A stretch of 53,509 nt of DNA from Gammaproteobacteria bacterium (GCA_009841615.1 VXLL01000006.1:1-53509), one strand, 5' to 3'; shown: positions 1-10,400, counted from the first letter of the stretch. Notes: generated by a model from the sequence alone, not told the origin. Made by a program: numbers and translations.

Positions 1-1100
1 ATGACATCCAGAAAAATTGGGTCTAGTCTCTCACCGTTCGTCCAGCCAATATCCCCTCCTTCGCGCGCAGAAATATGGTCAGAGTGTTGACGTGCAAGTT
101 CTTCAAAATCTTCTCCGTCGACTATTTGCTGCCGAATCTCCTCAAGTTCTTGCTTCGCAGCGACTTCAGTTTTAATGGCATTAGGTCGAATCAGAATGTG
201 TCGAACCCAGGTTTCCTCTTGATCTCTAGTCGCGGTCTGCTTGTCTAGTAGCTTGATAATGTGTAAGCCGCGTTCGTTCCGAATCGGATCTGAAACATCA
301 CCGACTTCCATCTTCAGAACTTCTTCGACGAACAATTGGGGGAGTTCCTCAGCCCGTCGCCATTCCAAATCACCGCCTTCAAGAGCGGTGGACGCGACCG
401 AGTGATTCACTGCCATGGTGGCAAAGTCTGCTCCATCACGTAACTCTTCGACAAGATCTTTGACTCGCGTCTGTAATTCGTTTGCACTCGATGTTTCCGA
501 GTCTTCGTGAGCGATCAATATGTGCCCGACACGAAACCGATCTGCTGCGAGATAATCAAAGTAGGGTAACTGTCGAAATGTTTCGACATCCTGAGCCGAA
601 ATGTACACACGGGGGCCTACCAGTCTTTGCTGCACTTTCTCCAGCAACGCTTCACGATGCAAGTCTTCCCGAAATTGTTGGTACGGTACGCCCTCCTCGG
701 CGAGGAGTTCCCGGAATTCTTCAATCGACATGTCAAACTGCTCCCGCGCGGTTTGACGAACAGCAGCTGTTACTTCTTCATCGCTGACGACAATGCCGCG
801 CCACCCGGCTTCTTGGATTTGAATACTCTCCAAGATCAATTTCTCTGTGATTTGTTCAAAGATTTGGTCTTTAGGTGGAAAATTTGTCGCGCCTTTGGCC
901 GCAAGATCCGCCAAAGTAAGTTCGTACTCTCTTTCGATTTCTGAAACCATTACCACCGAATCATTGACGATCACTGCCACACCATCCAGTATTTCCAACT
1001 CAGCATGAACAGAGTATCCACCCATTAAGATGGCACTCATGAACAACAGAGCACTACTTCGTGGACGAGAGTAACTTCTCTTCTTCAAATTCTGAAACAT
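1..1100 (-). CDS. surA: Periplasmic chaperone / peptidyl-prolyl isomerase SurA (3' end beyond window)
   Basis: SurA escorts unfolded outer-membrane proteins, including LptD, through the periplasm to the BAM complex. Reading the minus strand from the ATG at 1100-1098 gives about 366 codons with no stop before the window edge. A signal peptide occupies roughly residues 1-33 (basic LKKR start, hydrophobic LLFMSAILMGG, VHA-type cleavage). Next come the N-terminal chaperone region (DGVAVIVNDSVV, residues about 38-50) and a first PpiC rotamase domain opening RVGHILIAHE near residue 190. A second rotamase domain opens VRHILIRP near residue 295 and contains REGGDIGW. The C-terminal part of that domain and the tail are cut off. 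It lies 10 nt downstream of lptD with a GAGGA ribosome site ahead of its ATG, so the two are surely co-transcribed, as in many gammaproteobacteria. Confidence 0.95.
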   Translation of the reverse strand, partial: MFQNLKKRSYSRPRSSALLFMSAILMGGYSVHAELEILDGVAVIVNDSVVMVSEIEREYELTLADLAAKGATNFPPKDQIFEQITEKLILESIQIQEAGWRGIVVSDEEVTAAVRQTAREQFDMSIEEFRELLAEEGVPYQQFREDLHREALLEKVQQRLVGPRVYISAQDVETFRQLPYFDYLAADRFRVGHILIAHEDSETSSANELQTRVKDLVEELRDGADFATMAVNHSVASTALEGGDLEWRRAEELPQLFVEEVLKMEVGDVSDPIRNERGLHIIKLLDKQTATRDQEETWVRHILIRPNAIKTEVAAKQELEEIRQQIVDGEDFEELARQHSDHISAREGGDIGWTNGERLDPIFLDV

Positions 1101-1110
1101 TTAGTCCTCG

Positions 1111-3375
1111 CTAATAAACTAATACAGGTGAATTGATATTTCGATTTACGATTGACAGCACGTTATCTCCAAAAGAAGTGAGTCCCTTCATCGACAGTTC
1201 AAAACGAAGCCCAGTTCGAGACTGAATTCGCTCTGATTGTAGCCATTCGTATCGAATGGTTCGGTGCCAAAGCAAACGATATTCCATACAGCAACCTGAA
1301 AACTCTACTCCAACATATGAGTCGACGTGCGCATCATGTTCCCAATCGTGATGCCAACGTCCGTAAATATTCCAACCTTGAGCTACGGGTACAGCTACAT
1401 CAACATAACTCTGCAAGGTTTCGGCTGCTTGCTCGTAGCGTAACCAACCACTGATACGTGTTTGATTTTGTTGATATCTGATGCGAAACTCGTTGGCTTC
1501 CTCGCGGACTAAGTCGAAATATCGAAAGTACGCAGCACTCCATTGAAGATCAACTGTTAGTGAACCAAGTACTGCAAGACCGAACGAAGGAGTCTGGTGA
1601 GGGTTGTAATCGAAACTCTCAAGCGGTTTCGAAACTGCCAGCTGAATCTCAAGCAAATTTCGACGCGTGTTTAGATCGCTTAGATTTCCTCGCAGCCCAA
1701 ATGCGATCGAATGAACCGGAGGTAATTGGTCGTATCCAGTCTTGCGCGTTGGATTCAAAATTGAAGCCATAGTAACCGAGCGTGGTCCGACATCAAATGA
1801 GAACGGTAACTGTCGACGACCAGAGTCCCGTTTAACATACACCACTCTAGGTTCAAGTGATTGCATTGAGGGCTCCATATCAACGGGCAAGCGATCAAAT
1901 ATCAGTCTCGAGTCCACTTTTATTGTCGTCGTATGCCGAGTCTGACGTTCATCTGGCAGTTCAAACCAAGTGTAGGCTCGAGAACTCTCAATATTCAGCT
2001 GACCCCATGGTCTTTGCAGTGGTAGTTGCAGAAACACGTTTCCATGACGGCGCTCAACTTCGAACTCGTCCTCTAAGTCCACTGATTTGAGCCTAGCTAA
2101 ATGTGTGTCAAAACCGAGATTGAATCCGAATAACGGAAATTGATGTCGATATTCGATCTGAGGTAATTTCGATACGGACGTACCCCAAAATCGAAACGGT
2201 TCAAATCGTTCGCTTGAAAACAGCAACTGATAATCACGTCCGAACTTAGAGACGTATGCTGTTCGCCAGAGTCCCACGCGTCCGAGATCATCAATGGATC
2301 CACCAAAATCTCGGAGGAAATCTTCATCACTCACAAACGAGTAATCTACATCGCCCAGCCAACCGTCTACTGCAAAGTTGTGCTGCACACCTACGTACCA
2401 CCGACGAGATGGATGATTGGATGGCACGGTTGGTCGATCGATACGACTGGCCAAATAATCTAAGTACTCATCGTCAGAAGGCAAGAATACAGCGTTAAAC
2501 TCTGAATGTGAGACCCGTGTTAAATATCGAAATTCCGTTTCCAAGCTATGATTTTGTTGAGAAGACAATCTTGGTGTTAGAGTAAGGTCGTAGTTTGGTG
2601 CGAGATTGACGTAGATAGGCAATGCTAATTCATACCCACGCAAACTATTGCGCTCAAAATTTGGAGGTAACATTCCTGTCGTACGCGCACCGGACAAAGG
2701 GAAGCGTAGATATGGGACATAGAGAGTAGGCAGTCTCCCGACACTAAGCTGAACATCCCGTGCAACCGCGATGTTTTGTGCTCGATCCAATCGAATGTGA
2801 CCCGCAGATAGTAACCACGAATTTACTTCGGGCGGGCAATATGTAATTGACACTTTTTCGAATTCTGCGCCGATGTCGCTTGCCGACAGCCGTTCAGCTT
2901 TGCCCCGATACCCATCCTGCAAAAGGACAAAGTCAGCACCTTCCACCTGTAGCAACCTAGCCTTAGCCTCAATCGTCGTCGCATCTACGTGCAGGGCGAA
3001 ATTTTCATTAACAATCGTCATCCCCTCCGTGGTAGTGAATATTTGGTCTATCGAGTCTACCTCCAGCTTCGACGTGGCTAGATAGAGATCGCCGAGTTGA
3101 AGACTAACATCCCCTGTTAATTTACTCGTGCCCCTAAGGTGAAGTTCAACATGATCTGCATGCACCTTAACTTCATCGGTACTGGATTCATCTGTTTGTG
3201 GCTCAATGATCAGATTCACGTCGTACTGACCGTGGCAAGTCTTCGTACTCGATGCGCGCCAAATACTCTTCGCGAAGTCAGACTCCGCAGCTACCGACAG
3301 GGATGCCGCACATAGTAAGAATAGACCCGCATGTCGTGTCCTTTGCAGCTTTAACTTGTCCAATCGATCAATCAT
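1111..3375 (-). CDS. lptD: LPS-assembly outer membrane protein LptD
   Basis: LptD is the 26-strand outer-membrane barrel that, with LptE, inserts lipopolysaccharide into the outer leaflet. The 754-residue product has a signal peptide (residues about 1-30, ending VAA). A periplasmic OstA/LptA-like jellyroll follows (about 45-190), including HVELHLRGTSKLTGDVSLQLG-type repeats, and then a long barrel rich in aromatic residues with an aromatic C-terminus (VLVY). The four cysteines needed for the family's interlocked disulfides are present: Cys47, Cys180 and the adjacent pair Cys695-Cys696 (EFSGCCMEY). The start is an ATG. Its 5' end is only about 17 nt from the likely start of the divergent amgK gene, so its promoter must overlap that gene. 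It is followed by surA. Sigma-E control is common for this gene in relatives but was not traced here. Confidence 0.96.
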   Translation of the reverse strand: MIDRLDKLKLQRTRHAGLFLLCAASLSVAAESDFAKSIWRASSTKTCHGQYDVNLIIEPQTDESSTDEVKVHADHVELHLRGTSKLTGDVSLQLGDLYLATSKLEVDSIDQIFTTTEGMTIVNENFALHVDATTIEAKARLLQVEGADFVLLQDGYRGKAERLSASDIGAEFEKVSITYCPPEVNSWLLSAGHIRLDRAQNIAVARDVQLSVGRLPTLYVPYLRFPLSGARTTGMLPPNFERNSLRGYELALPIYVNLAPNYDLTLTPRLSSQQNHSLETEFRYLTRVSHSEFNAVFLPSDDEYLDYLASRIDRPTVPSNHPSRRWYVGVQHNFAVDGWLGDVDYSFVSDEDFLRDFGGSIDDLGRVGLWRTAYVSKFGRDYQLLFSSERFEPFRFWGTSVSKLPQIEYRHQFPLFGFNLGFDTHLARLKSVDLEDEFEVERRHGNVFLQLPLQRPWGQLNIESSRAYTWFELPDERQTRHTTTIKVDSRLIFDRLPVDMEPSMQSLEPRVVYVKRDSGRRQLPFSFDVGPRSVTMASILNPTRKTGYDQLPPVHSIAFGLRGNLSDLNTRRNLLEIQLAVSKPLESFDYNPHQTPSFGLAVLGSLTVDLQWSAAYFRYFDLVREEANEFRIRYQQNQTRISGWLRYEQAAETLQSYVDVAVPVAQGWNIYGRWHHDWEHDAHVDSYVGVEFSGCCMEYRLLWHRTIRYEWLQSERIQSRTGLRFELSMKGLTSFGDNVLSIVNRNINSPVLVY

Positions 3376-3392
3376 GACTCTAAAATTTGACG

Positions 3393-4391
3393 ATGATTAT
3401 GCTTAATCACAACACACATGAAATCTTTCACTGGACGCCGTCTGGTTCTGACTTAGCTTGGAAAGATGTAATACCTCTAAAAACAGAAGCTAGCACCAGG
3501 AAATTTTGGAGATGCCGAACGGAAACAGATTCGTTCATACTCATGTTTTCGCCCCCAGAGACAGAGCTCAATGACAGGTTCATACATTTGGGCAATTTGT
3601 TTAAAGAACACGGTGTACCAGTTCCAGCAATCTATGAGTATGACAGTAACAAAGGTTATTTTCTCTTGGAGGATGTAGGTGAGGACGACTTCTATACTCA
3701 GTACGCACTCGGTAACGTAGACCAATGTTTGACGTTAGCGTTCCACACGCTCTGCAAGATTCAAGCGATTTCCGATCCCATCATCCCGCAATACGAAAAA
3801 ACTCGGTTCATTCACGAACTAAATATTTTTCAGGATTACCTTTGTGGTAGATTGATCAACGTAAACACAGAAGCGGTGCATAGTTGCTTTGACTACTTGG
3901 TCACCAAAATCTCAGCGATTCCGACTTGTACGGTTCATCGAGATTTTCATTGCAAAAATTTGTTGGTGAGACAAGATCCGCCTTTTCTGGGTGTAGTCGA
4001 CTATCAGGATGCTCTAGTTGGGCCGATAACCTATGACCTTGCATCACTTCTGTACGACTGTTACTGGGATCATGACCACGCCACAATCGAGAAGCAAATT
4101 CGATCATTTTGGTCGTGTGTTTTGACGTCGCAACACCAAAATACTTCGACCCAACGGACTTTTGCGATCGACGTGAAACTCACTGCATTACAACGGTTGC
4201 TGAAAGCGGCTGGTATCTTCGTGCGCCTTTGGCTACAACGCGAGCAACCGACCCATTTAGAGTATGTACTTCCAACTCTGCGTAAAGCTCAGAGTATTTG
4301 CGAAGAATTTGAAGCTGTACGACCACTTGGACTCTGGCTCCAACGCAATGTCATACCAGTGACCTTGCACAAAATTCGTCGACAAAATTGA
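3393..4391 (+). CDS. amgK: N-acetylmuramate/N-acetylglucosamine anomeric kinase AmgK (aminoglycoside-phosphotransferase fold)
   Basis: AmgK phosphorylates MurNAc (and GlcNAc) at the anomeric position, the first step of the recycling route that feeds UDP-MurNAc synthesis and bypasses de novo MurA/MurB. The kinase fold is supported by the catalytic loop TVHRDFHCKNLL (HRD-type, with Asn three residues after His) and the metal-binding stretch GVVDYQDAL about 20 residues later. The N-terminal ATP lobe includes FLLEDVGEDDFY. Length is about 332 residues. Starts at TTG 3387, ATG 3393 and ATG 3399 are all in frame; none has a clear ribosome site, and ATG 3393 is chosen. Its stop overlaps the TTG start of murU (TTGA at 4388-4391), which strongly supports the AmgK-MurU pairing known from Pseudomonas. 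Confidence 0.85.
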   Translation: MIMLNHNTHEIFHWTPSGSDLAWKDVIPLKTEASTRKFWRCRTETDSFILMFSPPETELNDRFIHLGNLFKEHGVPVPAIYEYDSNKGYFLLEDVGEDDFYTQYALGNVDQCLTLAFHTLCKIQAISDPIIPQYEKTRFIHELNIFQDYLCGRLINVNTEAVHSCFDYLVTKISAIPTCTVHRDFHCKNLLVRQDPPFLGVVDYQDALVGPITYDLASLLYDCYWDHDHATIEKQIRSFWSCVLTSQHQNTSTQRTFAIDVKLTALQRLLKAAGIFVRLWLQREQPTHLEYVLPTLRKAQSICEEFEAVRPLGLWLQRNVIPVTLHKIRRQN

Positions 4392-5086
4392 AAGCTATGA
4401 TCCTCGCGGCCGGGCCTGGTACGCGTCTACGTCCCTTAACTGACATCACTCCGAAACCGTTACTCGAAGTTCGGGGCACACCGCTCATCGTGCATCAAAT
4501 CGGTTGGCTCCTCAAAGCCGGAATACAAGACATCGTGATCAACGTACATCATCTAGCAGAGCAACTGATTGACCATTTAGGCAACGGTTCCCGATTTGGT
4601 GTTCACATCACCTTTAGCAGAGAACGTGAACTCTTAAACACCGGCGGTGGCATTGTCAATGCACTACCCCACTTGGGACCGCATCCGTTTCTGTTGATAA
4701 ATGGCGATGTTTGGACAAACTATCCTCTTACACGACTAGTTAGTCATCAAACAACTCATGGACATCTAGTACTGACTCCATTTAAGAACGAATCTAACCG
4801 AGATTTTGCTCTAGACGGTAAGATAGTGCAACGCTTTGAAGATAAGACTCGCCACGACCTGACCTACTGTGGTATCGCGGTTCTTCACCCAAACATCTTT
4901 CAAGAACGAGAAGCGAAGCCATTTTCTCTCACAAGAGATCTAATTTTTGATCTCATCCATCAGCGGAAAGTGACCGGGGAAAAATTTGATGGCGAGTGGA
5001 TTGACATCGGTTCTCCCAATAACTTGTCGTTGTTACGGGATGGGCTTCCGCCAAAACCGCCTCCACGAAGGACTGTTGACATCTAA
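4388..5086 (+). CDS. murU: N-acetylmuramate-1-phosphate uridylyltransferase MurU
   Basis: MurU converts MurNAc-1-phosphate plus UTP to UDP-MurNAc. The 232-residue protein is a single nucleotidyltransferase domain. It shows the N-terminal signature AMILAAGPGTRLRPLTD with the PKPLLEV lysine, the middle motif LNTGGGI, the metal-binding Asp in LLINGDVWTN, and a C-terminal GEWIDIGSPNNL. Position 10 of the signature is Pro where Lys or Arg is more usual (AAGPGTR). The TTG start is chosen because it gives the family-typical MKAMILAAG beginning; ATG 4397 would remove three residues. Overlap with the amgK stop implies translational coupling. Together the two genes make the MurA-independent recycling branch linked to intrinsic fosfomycin tolerance in Pseudomonas. 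Confidence 0.88.
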   Translation: MKAMILAAGPGTRLRPLTDITPKPLLEVRGTPLIVHQIGWLLKAGIQDIVINVHHLAEQLIDHLGNGSRFGVHITFSRERELLNTGGGIVNALPHLGPHPFLLINGDVWTNYPLTRLVSHQTTHGHLVLTPFKNESNRDFALDGKIVQRFEDKTRHDLTYCGIAVLHPNIFQEREAKPFSLTRDLIFDLIHQRKVTGEKFDGEWIDIGSPNNLSLLRDGLPPKPPPRRTVDI

Positions 5087-5207
5087 AGTATCCTAGCCAC
5101 TGCTTTCTCCCTCGCGAGACTAAGAAACACACTTCGCAAAAAGAACCATGTATAGTTCCTGATAATATGCCACGTAAATGCTTCATCAACAGACAGAAGC
5201 ACAGCTC

Positions 5208-5867
5208 ATGAAACTGATAATTGCTCCTTCTATACTTGCTGCCGACTTCTCACAACTCGGAAACGAAGTCGAAGCTGTCTTAGAAGCTGGTGCCGATGTG
5301 ATCCATTTCGATGTGATGGATAACCACTACGTACCGAATTTAAGCTTCGGACCGGTCGTACTCGACTCGTTAAGGACTCGCTTCCCCAAGACGGAGTTCG
5401 ACGTGCACCTGATGGTGAAACCAGTCGAAAGTATGATTGATGCATTCCTCGACAGCGGTGCGTCTTACATATCTATTCACCCAGAGGCAACAAATCATGT
5501 GCATGCAGCACTGAACCGAATCAGGAAAGGAGGCGCAAAAGCCGGTATTGTTTTAAATCCATCCACTTCACTGAATGTTCTAGACGAATTACAAGGAAAT
5601 TTCGATTTGGTGTTGGTGATGAGTGTTAATCCTGGATTTGGTGGACAAAAGTTTATCCCAGAGACGTTTGGTAAGCTAGAAAAAGCTCGCAATTTGCTTG
5701 ATTCCCATGGTTTAGACACACGACTTGCCGTTGATGGCGGTGTCAGTCTTGAGAACATTCGCAAAGCTTGGCAATCTGGGGCAGATTTCTTTGTTGCGGG
5801 CTCTTCAATTTTCAGTAGTAGTAACTACAAAACCGTTATTGACAAAATGCGATCGGAATTGTCGTAA
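5208..5867 (+). CDS. rpe: Ribulose-phosphate 3-epimerase
   Basis: Rpe interconverts ribulose-5-phosphate and xylulose-5-phosphate in the pentose phosphate pathway. The TIM-barrel signatures are clear: IAPSILAADFSQLG at the N-terminus, DVIHFDVMDNHYVPNLSFGP (metal-binding His and Asp), FDVHLMV, VLVMSVNPGFGGQKFI, and LAVDGGVSLENI near the end. Length from ATG 5208 is 219 residues, normal for the family. An in-frame ATG at 5178 would add ten unconserved residues (LHQQTEAQL), so the internal start is preferred. It is followed after 9 nt by gph; the rpe-gph pair is widespread in proteobacteria. Confidence 0.95.
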   Translation: MKLIIAPSILAADFSQLGNEVEAVLEAGADVIHFDVMDNHYVPNLSFGPVVLDSLRTRFPKTEFDVHLMVKPVESMIDAFLDSGASYISIHPEATNHVHAALNRIRKGGAKAGIVLNPSTSLNVLDELQGNFDLVLVMSVNPGFGGQKFIPETFGKLEKARNLLDSHGLDTRLAVDGGVSLENIRKAWQSGADFFVAGSSIFSSSNYKTVIDKMRSELS

Positions 5868-5876
5868 CAAGCTGAC

Positions 5877-6521
5877 ATGACCGATACCCTTCTGTTCGAT
5901 CTAGATGGAACACTAGTCGATACAGCCCCTGACCTTCACCATGCACTAAACTCTACGCTAAGCTCGGTGGAACTCGGACCGGTTGACATAGAGCTTACTC
6001 GTCATTGGGTTGGGCACGGTGCTAAAAAAATGATTTCCAGTGCGTTAGAGCAACACAATGAACAATCTACCGATGCTCAACTCGAAAAACTCTATTCCAG
6101 TTTCTTAGCATACTACCGTCGACACATCGCAATATTTAGCAAACCGTATCCGGGAGTCCGATTGGCCGTTCAGCATCTAGCACGGAATAGGTGCAAATTA
6201 GGGGTGGTTACCAACAAGCGGTATGATCTGTCCACATTGCTACTGAAGGAACTAAATCTACTCAGTTATTTCGGCGTGGTCGTAGGCGGAGACACTTTAT
6301 CGGTAGCAAAACCTGACCCAGATCCACTCTTACATGCTTGTAAAGAGTTAGATACACCACCTGAACGAGCGACATTTGTGGGAGATTCCATCACCGATGT
6401 AACCTGTGCAAGAGGTGCTGGTTGCCCCATCGTTCTGGTACCTTACGGTTACAATCAAGGAGTCTCAGTAAGTACGCTGGGAGCCGACCGTACCATCGAG
6501 TCCCTGGTGGAGCTCATTTAA
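5877..6521 (+). CDS. gph: Phosphoglycolate phosphatase (HAD superfamily)
   Basis: Gph dephosphorylates 2-phosphoglycolate produced by DNA repair or oxygenation reactions. The 214-residue protein has the HAD motif I LLFDLDGTLVDTAPDL (residues about 4-19), motif II VVTNKR, and the motif III/IV region VAKPDPDPLLHACKEL followed by TFVGDSITDVTCARGAGC. The alpha-helical cap lies between motifs I and II (about residues 20-85). The ATG at 5877 sits 9 nt after the rpe stop, so the two form an operon. Substrate assignment rests on length, the cap type and the rpe neighbour; another sugar-phosphate phosphatase activity cannot be excluded. Confidence 0.88.
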   Translation: MTDTLLFDLDGTLVDTAPDLHHALNSTLSSVELGPVDIELTRHWVGHGAKKMISSALEQHNEQSTDAQLEKLYSSFLAYYRRHIAIFSKPYPGVRLAVQHLARNRCKLGVVTNKRYDLSTLLLKELNLLSYFGVVVGGDTLSVAKPDPDPLLHACKELDTPPERATFVGDSITDVTCARGAGCPIVLVPYGYNQGVSVSTLGADRTIESLVELI

Positions 6522-6583
6522 TTTAACCCGACCAATGAGTACTTAGTCCTCGAAACTCCTATCGGGTACAACCAAAGAGTGTT

Positions 6584-7432
6584 ATGTTGTTAAATTCGAT
6601 ACAGCAAATGGCGCAACGCATCGTCGCGAGTTCTTGGTTCTCAGGTGCAATAATTGCGTTCATCGTGCTCAATGGCATCTTGGTTGGACTGGATACATCG
6701 GCATACATTCATGCTCACTTCTCCACTTACATAAACTTCGCGTACGACGTAATACTGTGGATCTTTATTGTCGAAGCGCTAACCAAAATGATGGCGAACT
6801 ATCCAAGAGTGCACCATTACTTCCAAGATGGTTGGAACTGCTTCGATTTCGCGATTATTGTGTTTTGCTTAATTCCCGCGACAGGAGAGTTAGCGATGAT
6901 CGCGAGAATCGCACGACTCTTACGAGTCGTACGCATCGTGTCAGTGTTGCCGCAACTCAGAACGTTAGTAACCGCATTGATCCATTCACTTCCCGGGATG
7001 ATCAATGTTGTATTGTTGATGACGGTGATTTTTTACGTCTACGGTGTCGCTGGTTATCACCTGTTTCACCAGGTCGATCCCACACATTGGAAATCACTTG
7101 GAGATGCATTGTTGACTCTGTTCAGAATCGTTACGCTGGAAGATTGGACAGACATTATGTATACCGCGTTAGAGAGCTATTGGTGGGCATGGATCTATTT
7201 TCTAAGTTTCGTCGTTATTGCAACCTTCGTGATCGTCAATCTCTTTATCGGTATCGTGGTCACTAACGTTCAAGACGCGAAAGAAGCCCAGCTCTCGGCG
7301 CTACGTGAGGAATTGGATACCGCAGAAGTAATCCGTGAATTAAAACAAACTCGAGAAGCGTTAAAACGAGTTCAAGACCACTTGGAAAAAAAATCGAGTA
7401 ACCAAGAATTTAAGGCGCACCCGTTACCGTGA
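6584..7432 (+). CDS. NaChBac-type voltage-gated cation channel with a Cav-like filter
   Basis: This 282-residue protein is a single-domain six-transmembrane channel that would assemble as a tetramer in the inner membrane. S1 covers about residues 18-36 and S2 about 53-70. S4 carries four arginines at three-residue spacing (Arg108, 111, 114, 117 in IARIARLLRVVRIV). S5 spans about 138-160, the pore helix and filter about 172-190, and S6 about 203-228. A charged C-terminal helix (about 230-270, DAKEAQLSALREELDTAEVIRELK) looks like the family's tetrameric coiled coil. The filter reads TLEDWTD (184-190). Characterised sodium-selective relatives have TLESWS(M), while the engineered calcium channel CavAb has TLDDWSD, so divalent permeation is plausible. 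The stop overlaps the GTG start of the next gene by 4 nt. Confidence 0.92.
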   Translation: MLLNSIQQMAQRIVASSWFSGAIIAFIVLNGILVGLDTSAYIHAHFSTYINFAYDVILWIFIVEALTKMMANYPRVHHYFQDGWNCFDFAIIVFCLIPATGELAMIARIARLLRVVRIVSVLPQLRTLVTALIHSLPGMINVVLLMTVIFYVYGVAGYHLFHQVDPTHWKSLGDALLTLFRIVTLEDWTDIMYTALESYWWAWIYFLSFVVIATFVIVNLFIGIVVTNVQDAKEAQLSALREELDTAEVIRELKQTREALKRVQDHLEKKSSNQEFKAHPLP

Positions 7433-10400
7433 AAACGTATTTTGTAATTCTGCTCACGCTTACGTTCTCCGTGATCGCGATGGCAAATCTTCCAATAGAA
7501 GGCGTGCGAGAGATCAACATAACCACCGACGAAGCAACATGGCTCGCGGTGGACGTTTCTCCTACGCATGATACCTTGATCATTGAAGTCTTGGGCGACT
7601 TGTACACCCTACCTATTACGGGCGGGGAAGCTACCGCTATCACTTCCGGTATGGCGTTTGATTCACAACCTGTATATTCACCAGATGGATCTAAGATTGC
7701 CTTCATCTCCGATCGAGGGGGCAAGGAAGACCTGTGGATCATGGATGCGAACGGGGAGAATCCGCGCAACCTCTCTGACGCAAAAGACGACGCACTATTT
7801 GCGTCACCTTCTTGGTCGCCAAAGGGAGACCATGTCATCGTATCAAAGTCGTCTTGGGGACTGGCCACCTACGAAATCTGGGCGTACCACCTGAATGGAG
7901 GATCAGGAGTTCAGATTACCTATGCCAATAAATCAGCAGCGCGCAGCGCACGACACAATGCGTTGGGGGCGGTGTACAGCCCTGACGGTAAATATCTATA
8001 TTACGCACGCAAATATGGCGGTTTTGGTTATGACCTGCGCTTACCTATTTGGCAGGTTGTTCGACGAGAATTGAAGAACAACTACGAGGACACTCTGACA
8101 GGATCTTCCGGTGGCGCATTTCGACCACAAATTTCGAACGATGGTCGATATCTTGCGTACGGTACTCGAGCGGAGGGACAAACTGGCCTTCGTATCCGAG
8201 ATCAGACCACAGGAGACGACGTTTGGTTCGCGTTCCCAGTACAGCGAGACGAACAAGAGTCCCGATTTACCCGCGATGTCTTTCCTAACTATTCATTCAC
8301 TCCGGACAACAAGGAGATCGTCTTCACGAGAGGTGGAAAGCTTTGGCGAAAGAGTGTTACCCACGTATTCGAAGACGATAACTCTACCGCACGAGAAATT
8401 CCTTTTAACGTTCAAATCAACAAGAAATTGGGACCAAGACTGTATTTCCCGCACCGCATTGGATTAGAACCCGTTAAAGCAAGAATGATTCATGATTTAG
8501 AGCTTTCGCCCGATAAACAAAAGTTCGCGTTTACTGCTATGGCGGACATTTATGTCTTTGACCTAGAGACGAATGAACTTTGGCACATTGAGGACGTACC
8601 CGGCTTTTCTGCACATCCAACCTGGTCCCCTGACAGCAAGCAAATAGCCTTCGTGAGTTGGTCTGCGGACGGCGGGGCACTTTGGACCGTTCCAGCACAG
8701 GAAAACAGCAGACCAACCCGAGTCTCAAGCAACGACGCGTTCTACACACAACCGCTCTGGGCTACAGACGGGAACTCTATCTTCGTGTTTAGAGGAATTA
8801 AGTATGAGCGAGTAGTAGATGGGGGAGATTTTGGTCATCCACCAGGAACGGACATTGTCGAGATTAGCATAGCCGATCGAAATATTGAAGATCGCGTTGT
8901 TCGGCATGCTCGCGGATTTACTAGTCAGCACTGGGGTCCAGATGAAAACCGACTCTACGCGTATCTCTATCCTGGTATATTTCGATCAGGTAATTCCGGT
9001 CTTGTTTCGATTCGTTTAGATGGATCGGACTTCCGATCTCACTTAACTGTCAAAGGATCAGGAATTTACTATGACGAAAGTGAAGTTCCAGTGCGAAATT
9101 TAGAACTATCACCCAACGGTCAGTACGTTCTTGTCCAACACACTAATCGACTGTACTTACTTCGTACGCTACAAACCGATCTAGCGAGTTTTGAAACTTC
9201 AATCAATGATCCCAAACTTCCTTTCTTAACGCTTGTTAAGACTGGGGTTGACCATTTTGGATGGTCTCACGATTCCTCTGTTGTGTATTGGAGCGTGGGG
9301 AACAATATCTTTTACCGATCCGTCGCCGACATACAAGCATCGTTTGATTGTCTAGAGCAAAACGGCACTAAAGACGAAGACTGCGAAGACACTTTGAGTA
9401 ATACCTTCGACGAATCTGAGTCGAAATCAATTGAATCGTCCTCGCTGGTGCAGATCCCTGTAAAGATTTATCGTGCAAGACACATTCCGGAGGGATTGGT
9501 CGCGCTCGTAGGTGGTACAGTTTCTTCAATGACGACGCAGGCCAACGGACAACTTAAAAAAACGACAATATTGATTGAAGGGGATCGCATCAAAGAAATC
9601 GGCGTTGATATTGAGATCCCCCCAGAGGCAACCGTTATCGATGTATCTGGAACGTTTATCTTCCCTGGATATGTAGATACTCATGCGCACTTCAAAATGT
9701 ACCGAAATGTCCTCGACCCGGACCTTTGGTCGCTTCGTGCTAATCTTGCTTATGGGATAACCACGGCAACCGACGTGCAACCTAGCACTGTGGACGTGAT
9801 TGACTACGGCGATCTCGTTAATGCAGGTCGGATGACAGGGCCACGAGTCCTTTCCACCGGACCAGGTGTATTTAGTGACCATGATTTTGAAAGCCAAGCA
9901 CACGCAAAAAGAGTTCTCCAAAACTATGTTGAGAATTACGGTGTTCGACACATTAAGGCTTACATTTCCGGAAACAGACAACAACGGCAGTGGCTGCTTC
10001 AGGCTTCGGCGGAACTGACAGTCATGCCAACAGCGGAGGGAGCACTAGACACTAAACTTGATCTCACACACGTAATCGATGGTTTCAGCGGTAACGAACA
10101 CAGTTTACCAGTAATCGGCTTGTACAAAGATGTCGTCGAGCTAATCGCGCAATCGCAAATTGCTTATACGCCCACTCTTTTGGTCGTGTACGGGGGGCCA
10201 CGGGGGGAGAACTACTTCATCGCGGAAGAGTCTCCTCTTCTTAATGAAAAACTCCGCAACTTTACCCCCCAACAGATTCTCGACGGCAAACTCCGGCGAT
10301 CTTTCTGGGTGCATGAAGAAGATCATGTATTTCTTCTTCAAGCCAAGCAAAGTCATAAGATCGTTCAAGCGGGAGGTAAAGTTGGCGTCGGTTCTCACGG

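Noticed and set aside
6634..7266. A 210-codon plus-strand frame inside the channel gene
   Set aside because: It runs in another frame through a gene with full family motifs; its translation is Arg/Cys-rich without recognisable domains.
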